Source: Arabidopsis thaliana (taxonomy: Eukaryota; Streptophyta; Magnoliopsida; Brassicales; Brassicaceae). Taken from it: a stretch of DNA of 64,000 bases. Shown here in pieces: positions 25,748-34,878 of this stretch; the stretch's first letter is position 1; every line of letters starts with the position of its first letter. The DNA lies in the NCBI RefSeq assembly GCF_000001735.4, contig NC_003070.9, forward strand, positions 29,807,971 through 29,871,970, written 5' to 3'. The notes beneath the pieces are model-generated. The model was given only the letters and a program-made list of their open reading frames with translations, ran no database searches and was not told the DNA's origin. A program made the translations under genes and the position numbers.

Positions 25748-25819
25748 GCCGTCTTAGCTCAGTGGTAGAGCGCGTGGCTTTTAACCACGTGGCCGTGGGT
25801 TCGATCCCCACAGACGGCG
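25748..25819 (+). tRNA. tRNA-Lys (anticodon UUU), copy 2
   Basis: Identical over all 72 bases to the copy at 25147, in the same orientation with starts 601 bases apart. It has intact A and B boxes and anticodon loop CTTTTAA. A TTTT run follows within 10 bases (gatttgttttatg). The flanks of the two copies are not obviously similar, so identity is confined to the gene body. Confidence 0.96.
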
Positions 25820-26015
25820 ATTTGTTTTATGTTTTTTGATAATTAGTCCACAATTTTCACGTGCCATCATTTAAATAGAGAAACATAAAGTTAGTTCCCA
25901 CTAAGCCAATAATGTTTAGTATTTTAATGTTAATCTTCATCACAAATCTCATTGAAGAATCGTTAGATCCAGCGGAAGTTTTTTCTCCGACAAAGAACTC
26001 TTGAAGGTTGCAAGA

Positions 26016-27442
26016 ATGGCAAAGAGAGCGTTGTTGATAGGAATCAACTATCCAGGAACCACGGAGGAGCTACAAGGCTGCGTCAATGACGTCCATAGAA
26101 TGCATAAGTGTCTCGTTGACCGGTTCGGATTCGCGGAGGAAGATATCACTGTGCTGATTGACACCGACGAATCTTACACTCAACCCACAGGAAAGAACAT
26201 CCGTCAGGCTTTGTCGGAGCTCATAAAGCCAGCAAAATCCGGTGACGTTTTATTCGTGCATTACAGCGGACACGGCACGAGAGTCCCACCGGAAACAGGG
26301 GAAGAGGATGATACAGGTTTTGATGAGTGTATTGTTCCTTCCGACTTGAATCCAATTCCTGGTAAGAGTTTATTATGGAATGGTTCCTTAGTTTAATGAA
26401 GAAAAACAGAGTGCTCTGTTTAAAACAGAGTGCTCTGTTTAGAATCTGTTTACCCCTCTCTTTGACTCTGTTAAGTCTCAAGGCTAGTTTTGAATTATGT
26501 TGACATGGACACTAATAGAAATGATTGAGGTTTTTTTTTTTATATATCTACGCTGTTTTGTGTGTTGCATTGCCAGATGATGATTTCAGGGATTTAGTGG
26601 AACAAGTTCCAGAGGGATGTCAGATAACTATCGTATCAGACTCTTGTCACAGCGGCGGGCTCATTGATGAAGCTAAGGAACAGATCGGAGAGAGTACCAC
26701 GACGAAGCCAAATCGAGAATCCAAAGTTTCTTCTTTTGAATTCGAGTTTAAAAACTGTTTGCATAGCATTTTTGTGAAACTGCTTGCTTTTTGTGGAATC
26801 GGAAGTTCTCATGTAGAGACGCGCGAGATCGTAGAAGTAGGCGAGGGAGATGAAGTTGTCAGATCAAGGTATCTGCCGTTGGAGAGGTTTATTGAACTTC
26901 TCAAACAACAAACTGGGCAAGACAATATCGAGATTGGGAAAATCAGACCCACCCTTTTTGATGTCTTTGGTGAAGATTCGAGCCCGAAGATAAAGAAGTT
27001 CATGAAAGTGATTCTTACCAAGCTAAGGAAAACAAATGACCAAAGTACGCTACTTGGTAAGATCGAAGAAAGTGCTCGAGGGTATATAGAAGAGACGCTG
27101 AACGATGAACACTACATGAAACCCGCAATGCAGGCACAAGTGAAGAGCGATCGTGAGATTTATGGAGGAAGATCAAGCAACGGATTGTTTCCTGACCGAG
27201 GGATTCTGTTGAGTGGATGTCAAACAGATGAGACATCAGCAGATGTTAAGAAGAAAGGAGAAGCGTTTGGAGCGTTTAGTAATGCCATCCAAATGGTTTT
27301 GTCAGAGACTGATCATAAAGATAAGATTACAAACAAGGAAATGGTATTGAGGGCAAGAGAGATTCTGAAGAAACAGATGTTTATTCAGAGACCAGGATTG
27401 TATTGCAATGACCGCTTTGTGAATGCTCCGTTTATATGCTAA
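26016..27442 (+). CDS. AMC7: Type II metacaspase AtMC7
   Basis: Cysteine protease of the C14 metacaspase family, type II: no N-terminal prodomain, a long linker between p20- and p10-like parts, cleavage after Arg/Lys. Exons 26016-26361 (346 nt) and 26577-27442 encode 403 residues. The catalytic dyad is intact: H86 in HYSGHGTR and C139 in SDSCHSGG. The acidic Ca2+-site stretch [13 protein letters not shown] is present. The start is the ATG of [14 protein letters not shown]. Its linker differs from its sisters by a hydrophobic segment ([14 protein letters not shown]). The likely self-processing site is after Arg in RSRYLPLE, aligned with K225 of AtMC4. It ends NAPFIC like the others. It is first in the tandem array and has the most diverged spacing and linker. 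Confidence 0.95.
26404..26470. repeat. Tandem palindromic repeat in the AtMC7 intron
   Basis: The string AAACAGAGTGCTCTGTTT occurs twice in a row (about 26404-26421 and 26423-26440). Each copy has 8-base inverted arms (AAACAGAG/CTCTGTTT) around a 2-base centre. Degenerate half-sites (aatctgttt, gactctgtt) follow. It could form paired hairpins. No function is known to me. Confidence 0.7.
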
Positions 27443-28715
27443 GTAACTATATGGTGTGGTTACTGATTAGAGACTCTTCTTTCGCGCAAGTCTATTTTTT
27501 GGATTCTAGACTTCTAGTGAACATGGTAAAAAAAAATGGTATGTAATCTCTTATGAAATTGATTTATTGAAATAAATTCTTGAAGATCATGTTTATTTGG
27601 AATATTACCCTTCATCTACGCTAATTATTATGTACCAACAAGCTCTCTGTAGTCTTTGTTTTCATTGATAAGACCTGAATGGATCAAGTAAAGTCTACTA
27701 TTAAATCGAAGAATGTATTTTTATTTTATTTTATGCTCGTTATAGTGTGAACATCAGCAAGTTGTGTTCAAATGTTCTTAACTTTTTAAATAGAATAATG
27801 TTTAAGCTTTTTAAAGCAATGAAGATAATTTATTTTTGTGTTCAAAAAGTATATTTAGCTTGATTAGTAGAAGAATATATATGTTTTTTAATAATATGTT
27901 TACATTACATCGAAACAAGGATAGTTGGACTTAGATATTTGTCTTGTTAGAATGAATAAATAAATGTGAGTTTTGGAAAAAAGATCAGATGAAAACTAGT
28001 TTGTGTGTAAGTTCCATCAACTTCGGATACAACGAATCTAATTATGACCTAGAGAGTAGAGACTTTGTCCAGTTGACTTGAGATAGAAGGAATCAATAAT
28101 CAAGCCATAATAATTGGCTGATTGGCTCAACAAAAGCGACGTGCTTATAACGTGAGATTGTTTGCGCTCTCAAGAAAGAAGGTAAAATCATCTTTAAATG
28201 ATCAGTTCTCACAAAATTATTAAACATATTTTTGACTATTTCTTATAAGCTATCTAAGTTTCGTACGGTTTTTAAGTATAGAAAATGTTGTCTCTATGGC
28301 TATATCTAATGTCTGTGTTCAAGTTAGGTTGTATCATATACGGTTATTCAAATTTATAAACGTGATTACATGGAATGCAACCAAAATGAATATAAATTAT
28401 TTACATTCGAAACACAATTTGTTATAACTTTGATTAACAAAATTTCAATTAATTACCTAGAAATTTCGAGAAAGAGATTGATAAAATCAGAGCTTATTTT
28501 CATACAAAAAATAAAGTAAAATCAGAGCTTATAATTTTCCAATATCCTCTAAGGTTCTTTTTTTAATGTCATACAAAAACGCGACAGAAAAAAAGTCATA
28601 CAAAAAGACACTAGGTTTCAATAATTATAATTTAAAAGATGATTATAAAACCCATGAAGGATGAATCATCTTACGATCAGAAAAAAATTGTCAAGCAGAG
28701 TTTGAAATATCAACA
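27443..28715. promoter_or_regulatory. MC7-MC6 spacer and MC6 promoter
   Basis: The left part is the probable MC7 3' UTR; the remainder is AT-rich. Aaaagcgacgtgct at 28132-28145 recurs upstream of MC5. A TATA box (TATAAAA) lies at 28644-28650, 66 bases before the MC6 ATG. The leader acgatcagaaaaaaattgtc (from 28673) is shared with MC5. No gene is visible. Confidence 0.6.
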
Positions 28716-29938
28716 ATGGCCAAGAAAGCTTTACTGATTGGGATCAACTACGTGGGAACCAAGGCAGAGCTACGAGGCTGCGTCAACGATGTCCGTCGGA
28801 TGCGGATAAGCCTCGTCGAACGGTACGGATTCTCCGAGGAGAACATCAAAATGTTGATTGATACTGATAGTTCTTCGATCAAACCGACCGGTAAGAACAT
28901 CAGACAGGCGTTGTTAGATCTCGTTGAACCGGCTAAATCGGGTGATGTTCTCTTCGTCCATTACAGTGGACATGGGACTAGGTTACCCGCGGAAACTGGA
29001 GAAGATGATGATACTGGTTACGATGAGTGTATTGTTCCTTCCGATATGAATCTCATCACCGGTAAGTGAAAACATAAACTAAAGTTGACTTTTAATTTTT
29101 CATGTTTACGTAACAATTTTAAATTTTCCTTACCAGTTCCAGTTGTTATGAATTATTAAGGTGACTCTGTTTTACAGATGATGATTTCAGGGATCTTGTG
29201 GATATGGTGCCAAAGGATTGTCCCATCACAATCATATCTGACTCTTGTCACAGTGGCGGTCTCATAGATGAAGCCAAAGAGCAGATAGGAGAGAGCACGA
29301 AGAAGAAGAAAGACTCTGGAGACTCTTCAACGATCAACAAGGAGACAGAAGCAGAGATAATTGAAGTGGGAAACAGATCTCTGCCATTGGAGACTTTGAT
29401 TGATATGCTGAAGCAAGAAACAGGCAACGATGATATCGAAGTGGGGAAAATCAGGACAACCCTTTTCGATATGTTTGGAGATGATTCAAGTCCAAAGGTG
29501 AAGAAGTTTATGAATGTGATTCTAAGCAACCTACAAGAGACTACTACTACTATTCAAACTGTTTCAGATGAGGTATTGGGATCAGTTGAGAACCTAGCTC
29601 AAGAGTTTCTGGAGCAGAAGCTTAGCGACGATGTGAAACCCGCGATCCAAGATGTGTATGCAGGTGCTATAAATGGTGCACTTCCTGATAATGGTATACT
29701 GATCAGTGGTTGCCAAACTGATCAAACTTCTTCAGACGCAAGCCCACCGGGTCACCCGGAATTGGCTTATGGAGCACTAACCAATGCTATACAGATTATA
29801 ATTGGGGAGACTAAAGGTAAGATTAGTAACAAAGATCTTGTTTTGAAGGCTAGGAAGCTTCTTAGGAAACAGGGCTTTGATCAACGACCGGGACTGTATT
29901 GCAATGATGCTTATGTCAATGCTCGGTTTATATGTTGA
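28716..29938 (+). CDS. AMC6: Type II metacaspase AtMC6
   Basis: Ca2+-dependent Arg/Lys-specific cysteine protease. Exons 28716-29061 (346 nt, intron after the first base of a codon) and 29178-29938 give 368 residues, the shortest of the four. The dyad is intact ([16 protein letters not shown]), with the acidic [13 protein letters not shown] stretch. The linker is reduced to about 25 residues after GEST and lacks the basic/acidic helix found in MC4 and MC5. The predicted self-cleavage site is Arg in VGNRSLPLE. The C-terminal part has [16 protein letters not shown] and ends NARFIC. Close similarity to MC5 in coding sequence and promoter suggests a recent duplication of that pair. Confidence 0.95.
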
Positions 29939-30751
29939 TTAATTTGGGAAGTTTTTGTTGTTTCTTGATTTGGTTTCTTGTGGAATAAGTTTTCTGATTT
30001 GTGTGTTGTTGTGACTTTAATTTGAATATTTTCATATCCCAAGTACTGTTTGGTTTTAAGTTTAGTTTTGCTCATACCATTTTTAATTTGTGGTAAAATT
30101 AATTAATGGTTTATCCCTATATTAATGTAAATCTTACCTTACGGTACAAGAAATACAACCGTTATTTTCCATTATAAGAATTTGACATGGAACTGATTAG
30201 TAAAAAGCGACGTGCTAAGCATTTATAGATTGTGTGTGCCATCATACCAGGAGAGGCTATAAACAATAACAAGCGACATTTGCGTAATTATTTGGTTTGA
30301 AGATACGTAAATTTCTTGCCATATACTATTTTTTTCACAATATATAGTTCTATACTTGTACGTTTTAGCTTTGGTTGGAAAATGGACAAGCCATAGACGT
30401 TTTCTTCTTCTCTAAACGGCTAGAATTTTGAATATTTGAGTTAGAATATAATTTCATCCCTTAATTTTAATGTAATTATTTTATCCAAGGAAAAATTAAT
30501 GTAATTTACTACCATTTTTTTGACTACAATTCAATTAAAACATTAGTTTTCAAAGTTTCCAACAGATATATATGGTATGGAAATTATGACGATATAAAAC
30601 TAACTTTATTATTAAAGTTTTGCTGGCAACCTTATTAAGGCTTCTTTAATTTAATAGTGTTAAACATTGTTATAAAAGAATGAAGGACCAAATGTAACAG
30701 CTCACGATCAGAATAAAAAAATTGTAACGCAGACGTTTTGAGATATCTTCA
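29939..30751. promoter_or_regulatory. MC6-MC5 spacer and MC5 promoter
   Basis: MC6 3' UTR followed by AT-rich promoter. Aaaagcgacgtgct recurs at 30203-30216, about 550 bases before the ATG, against about 585 in MC6. The TATA box TATAAAA is at 30671-30677. The leader cacgatcagaataaaaaaat (30703 onwards) aligns with that of MC6. No gene is visible. Confidence 0.6.
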
Positions 30752-32167
30752 ATGGCGAAGAAAGCTGTGTTGATTGGAATCAATTACCCTGGAACCAAGG
30801 CGGAGCTACGGGGATGCGTCAACGATGTCCGGAGAGTGCACAAATCTCTCGTGGATCGGTTTGGATTCTCCGAGAGAAACATCACTGAGCTGATTGATAC
30901 TGACGAGTCTTCCACCAAACCTACAGGGAAGAATATTCGAAGGGCATTGTTGAATCTAGTTGAATCCGCTAAACCGGGTGATGTTCTTGTCGTCCATTAC
31001 AGTGGACACGGGACGAGGTTGCCGGCGGAGACTGGAGAAGACGATGATACTGGTTATGATGAGTGTATTGTTCCTTGTGATATGAATCTTATCACCGGTA
31101 AGTCATAATTAGATTTGACATTGACATTTTTGAACTTTGTCCTGTTTTTTTGGTTAGATTATTAGATTCAGGGGAATTATGTTTTTATGCATTTGGTCAA
31201 AAATCAGTTGAATTATTTCATCAATTCAAGAAGATTTTTTTGCTATTGTTTCAAATTCACTCGTTTTCATATATTCTCAGATGATGAGTTTAGAGATCTT
31301 GTGGAGAAAGTACCAAAGGAAGCACACATTACAATCATCTCAGACTCTTGTCACAGTGGTGGTCTCATCGATGAAGCTAAAGAGCAGATCGGAGAGAGCA
31401 CGAAGAAGAAGCCAAAGAAAGAATCTGGAGGCTCTTCAGGACTTGGAATCAAAGGCTTTGTGCGTGAAGCTGTGGAAGAAGCACTGGAATCTAAAGGGAT
31501 CGCCATTCCTCACCACAAAGATGAGAAAGACGAAAACAAGACTAAAGAGCTTAAACTAGAAGATGGGGCAAAAGTCCATGTCGTGAACAAATCTCTGCCT
31601 CTACAAACTCTAATCGATATCCTCAAGCAAAATACAGGTAACAATGATATCGAAGTTGGGAAAATCAGACCAACCCTTTTCAATGTGTTTGGAGAAGATG
31701 CATCCCCAAAGGTTAAGAAGTTCATGAAAGTGATTCTAACAAAGCTGCAAGAAGGTAAAACTGAAGGTGGGATATTGGGAATGATTGGGAAACTAGCTCA
31801 AGAGTTTCTTAAGCATAAACTAAACGATGACGAAGAGTATGTGAAACCCGCGATGAAGACACATGTTGGGAACAAGCAAGAGGTCTATGCAGGCGCGAGC
31901 AATGGTTCTCTTGCGGATAACGGTATTTTGATTAGTGGTTGCCAAACAGATCAAACTTCTGCAGACGCGAGTCCTCAAGGTCATCCTGAAATGGCTTATG
32001 GAGCATTCACCAATGCTGTGCAGATCATACTTGAGGAGACAAAGGGTATGATTACATACAAAGAACTTGTTTTGAAGGCAAGGAAGCTTCTTAAGAAACA
32101 AGGCTTTTCTCAACGACCAGGACTATATTGCAGTGATAGTTTTGTGAATGCTCCGTTTATTTGTTAA
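30752..32167 (+). CDS. AMC5: Type II metacaspase AtMC5
   Basis: Exons 30752-31097 (346 nt) and 31281-32167 encode 410 residues. His/Cys dyad in HYSGHGTR and SDSCHSGG; acidic [13 protein letters not shown] motif. The linker is long and charged ([36 protein letters not shown]) and resembles that of AtMC4. Predicted self-cleavage after Lys in VNKSLPLQ. Type II metacaspases are cytosolic zymogens activated by calcium entry on wounding or damage. The C-terminus ends NAPFIC. It lies between MC6, its closest relative by promoter, and a repeat-rich spacer that separates it from MC4. Confidence 0.95.
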
Positions 32168-32287
32168 GGATTGTATTTTGGTTCAAAAGCTTTCTTGTTG
32201 AATAAGTTATGTGACTTGTTGTTTGATGTTTTTTTTTTTTTTTTTCGGTTTAGTTACAACTGTGTTTAAAATTTCACATTTGAACTA

Positions 32288-32887
32288 CAGTAAAACCTCT
32301 ATAAATTAATAATGTTGGGACCGAGAAAATTTATTAATTTAGAGAAGTATTAATTTATCGATAAATTAATAATTATTAATTTATTAATTTATAGAAAGAT
32401 TAATAATTATTAATTTATAGAAAGATTTTACAAATTTTGTAATTTTTAGAAAAATTCGATATAAAAGTAGTTTTTTCTTTATAATCAATAATTTTTTCTA
32501 AAACTAATTAGAAGCAAAAAACAATTATTAAGTTTAAAAAATAATAAAAAGTTTTTTCGATGTAATAAAAATTTTAGAATTAAACTCTAAAAATAATTAA
32601 CTGAAATGAAAGAAAAAATAATACTAGAGTCATATTTTAATAAATCTTTTACATATAATATTGATATATATATATATATATATGTATATATTGGTAAATT
32701 TACATAATTATTAATTTATAATATTGATGGGACTATATATTTATATAGGATTTTCAAAAAAGTTATTATCTTATTAATTTATTGATTTGTATCAATTTTT
32801 ACATTGGTCCGAACTCGGGACCGGAATAATTTATTAATTTATAGAGGTTATTAATTTATCGAGTATTAATTTATGGAGGTTTTACTG
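32288..32887. mobile_element. Emigrant-type MITE (Tc1/mariner-pogo derived)
   Basis: A 600-bp AT-rich non-coding element. It begins CAGTAAAACCTCTATAAATT and ends with the inverted counterpart (attaatttatggaggttttactg), flanked by TA at 32286-32287 and 32888-32889. This terminal repeat and TA target duplication match the Arabidopsis Emigrant family as I know it, thought to be mobilised by pogo-like transposases such as Lemi1. The interior repeats ttattaatttat motifs and holds a (TA)n run at about 32663-32682. No transposase frame is present. Confidence 0.88.
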
Positions 32888-32929
32888 TAGTTTGAAAAAG
32901 AAAAAAAATATATATATTCACAACATTTA

Positions 32930-33510
32930 GTGTGAAATTTACATGGATTTAGTTAAAAATAATTAATTCTTTCCTTAAGTTTAAGTTTTAAAGTGAAAAT
33001 CATTATTATTTTTTAAAAATGAGTTGAAGTTTCAAATCCATATTACGTGAAAATATCTCCGAACTTCGAACACCTCAAAGCTTACAGACCAACTTAGTAC
33101 GGGATGCGTAGGCGTGGTTAGTTTTCGACGTTTTTAAAATATAACACTTAGACTAATTTTTAAAAATTAATAATGAAATTAACATGGTTTTAGTTTAAAA
33201 TTATAAATTATTTCCTTAAAGTTTAAATTTTAAATTGGTTTTAATTTCTAAGTGAAAATCATTATTATTATTTTAAAATGAGTTGAAGTGTCAAATCTAT
33301 ATTACGTGAAAACATCCCCGAACTTCGAACACCACAAAGCTTACGAACCAATTAATGACGGGATGCATAGGCGCGGTTAGTTTCGACGATTTCAAAATTT
33401 AACACTTCAACTAATTTTTAAAAATAATAATGAAATTAATATTATTTTCTTAAACTTTAAAATGTAATTTAGTGATAATCACTATTATTTCTAAAACTAA
33501 ATTGATAGTT
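32930..33510. repeat. AT-rich tandem repeat, about 2.3 copies of a ~241-257 bp unit
   Basis: Copies start near 32934, 33175 and 33432 at gaaatt(t/a)a(c/t)at. Shared landmarks in the first two are gtgaaaatcattattat, atgagttgaagt, tattacgtgaaaa, ccgaacttcgaacacc, caaagcttac and gggatgc(g/a)taggcg(t/c)ggttag. The third copy is cut short before the conserved middle. The GC-rich core cgggatgcgtaggcg stands out from the AT-rich background. I cannot assign it to a named family. It lies directly right of the Emigrant element. Confidence 0.75.
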
Positions 33511-33513
33511 GAA

Positions 33514-34210
33514 CTAATTTTTAACAAATAAAAAGGAAGAAAATAAAAATAAGAAATGAAAAAAGGAATACCTTGTTGGTAGCAAAGAAGGCCCATACAG
33601 CCAACCCCATTCCAAAGTCAAACGTGAGCCCACCGTTCTTCTGTACCTCCACCACTTGCACGAGATCCAATTTGACGAAGAAGATTCATTCTTTGTGACA
33701 TCGACGAAACATGACTCTGATTTTTTTGTTTGTGTGATCTTGTTCATCCTCTCTCCCTCGATCTGATCGGACAGATTTTTGATTGCAATGCGAAGAAGCA
33801 AACATGGGCTTCCTCTGTTACTTAGGGTTTCATAGGAGTATTGGCGTTTTGTTTCGTCAGGGATCGATAGATTGATTTTCATCTTAAGAGATTCTAAAAT
33901 CAATTTAGTGTGAGACCCCTTCTCGATTGGAAACGATGATGAAGGAGACGTCATTCATTCAACCACGATGATGAACTCGAACTCAGGGGCTTTGCTTCAA
34001 TGTTGATTCTGTATAATCATCGGCGATCATGCATTATAAATAGAAATAGATGATAAATTGTGTATCATCGACGAAGAAGAAGAAGAAGAAGGTGAACAGA
34101 GAATTTTGATTTCTCAAGAATGAAGAAGAAGAAGAGAATGCGTGAGGGTTATTTTGATTTCTCAAGAATGAAGAAGAAGAGGAAGCGAATGTGTGAGAGT
34201 GTATTTATAA
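33514..34210 (-). other. Possible leftward transcription unit, 146-codon ORF, unknown product
   Basis: A leftward TATA-like element (gcttataaatac) at about 34199-34210 is followed by a pyrimidine-rich leader with a 45-base tandem repeat. An ATG at 33954 then opens a 146-codon frame ending at 33514 (MTSPSSSFPIEKGSHTK...). I do not recognise this protein; its tail is Phe/Leu-rich. Another frame in the same strand (about 33690-33572) reads VEVQKNGGLTFDFGMGLAV followed by WAFFATNK. It ends exactly at a good donor (AACAAG|GTATTCC), which looks more like a real exon than the long frame does. This could be a captured gene fragment or a young gene. Coding status is uncertain. Confidence 0.35.
34105..34195. 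repeat. 45-base direct repeat, two copies
   Basis: The string ttttgatttctcaagaatga followed by agaagaagaag occurs at about 34105 and 34152, joined by gagaatgcgtgaggg. It sits in the leader of the possible leftward unit. A simple AGA repeat (34075-34092) lies beside it. Confidence 0.7.
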
Positions 34211-34878
34211 GCAAACAAGGTTCTTGGTTTATTCCCATTTTCTCTTAAGCGTGTCTTTGCGATTTGATATACTTTTTATTAATATAACCGTTGGGGATCA
34301 TATTTATTAATCTAACCGTTGGGATTATAGAGGAAATTTAAATTTAGATCCGGTTTCCATTTTTTTGATGACTTTGGTTTGTTTTCCTATTACTAATTTT
34401 GATTTGGTTAGCTGAGAGCCTGAGACTGAGAGGCTTTGTTGATGACCCTTTTGTCTTGGAGATGACAATGAGCATCAAACCCAGGCGTGTTAATTAAACG
34501 GCTCCGTTTACAAGTTGGGCCGAAATTAGGCCTCTTGTTGGGCTTAAACCTGATTAGTTTTTCTTATAAATAACGTTTTTTTTTGTTTTGGTAAGAATAA
34601 TAATGCTCATTTGTGAGTCAGTGACTAGTCGTCGTGCAATAACGTGACAATAAACAAAAAATCAAACAAATCCAATGCCACGTCAGACAATACATTCCAA
34701 TTCGTGGAAACGCGCATATCAATCAATGAAATGAATGAATAAAGAAATAATCTTAGCCAAAAGTAAATATAATATATAAGATCGATCTCACTTTTGGTCG
34801 GAATAAGAAGCTATTGGATCGCTGACAGATAATCCGATCAGATTCAGAGAGTTTTATCGATCAGATCATTTTTTCTCA
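34211..34878. promoter_or_regulatory. AtMC4 upstream region with duplicated NUA-flank segment
   Basis: 34480-34557 repeats, in the same order and orientation, blocks found left of the tRNA pair at 25019-25107: cccaggcgt, aattaaacg, agttgggccga, a 21-base exact match around ggcctcttgttgggctt, then ctgattag. The MC4 TATA box is TATATAAG at 34773-34780, about 100 bases before its ATG. The TGGGCC motifs may act as site II elements. Confidence 0.65.

Noticed and set aside
25147..25819. CRISPR-like or other repeat reading of the two identical 72-base units
   Set aside because: Each unit folds as a complete tRNA-Lys with A and B boxes; the spacer is unrelated sequence and the genome is a plant nucleus.
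31820..32113. 97-codon minus-strand frame inside AtMC5
   Set aside because: Antisense shadow of the conserved p10-like region.
32663..32682. (TA)n run as an origin or separate microsatellite feature
   Set aside because: It is internal to the Emigrant element and needs no separate explanation.
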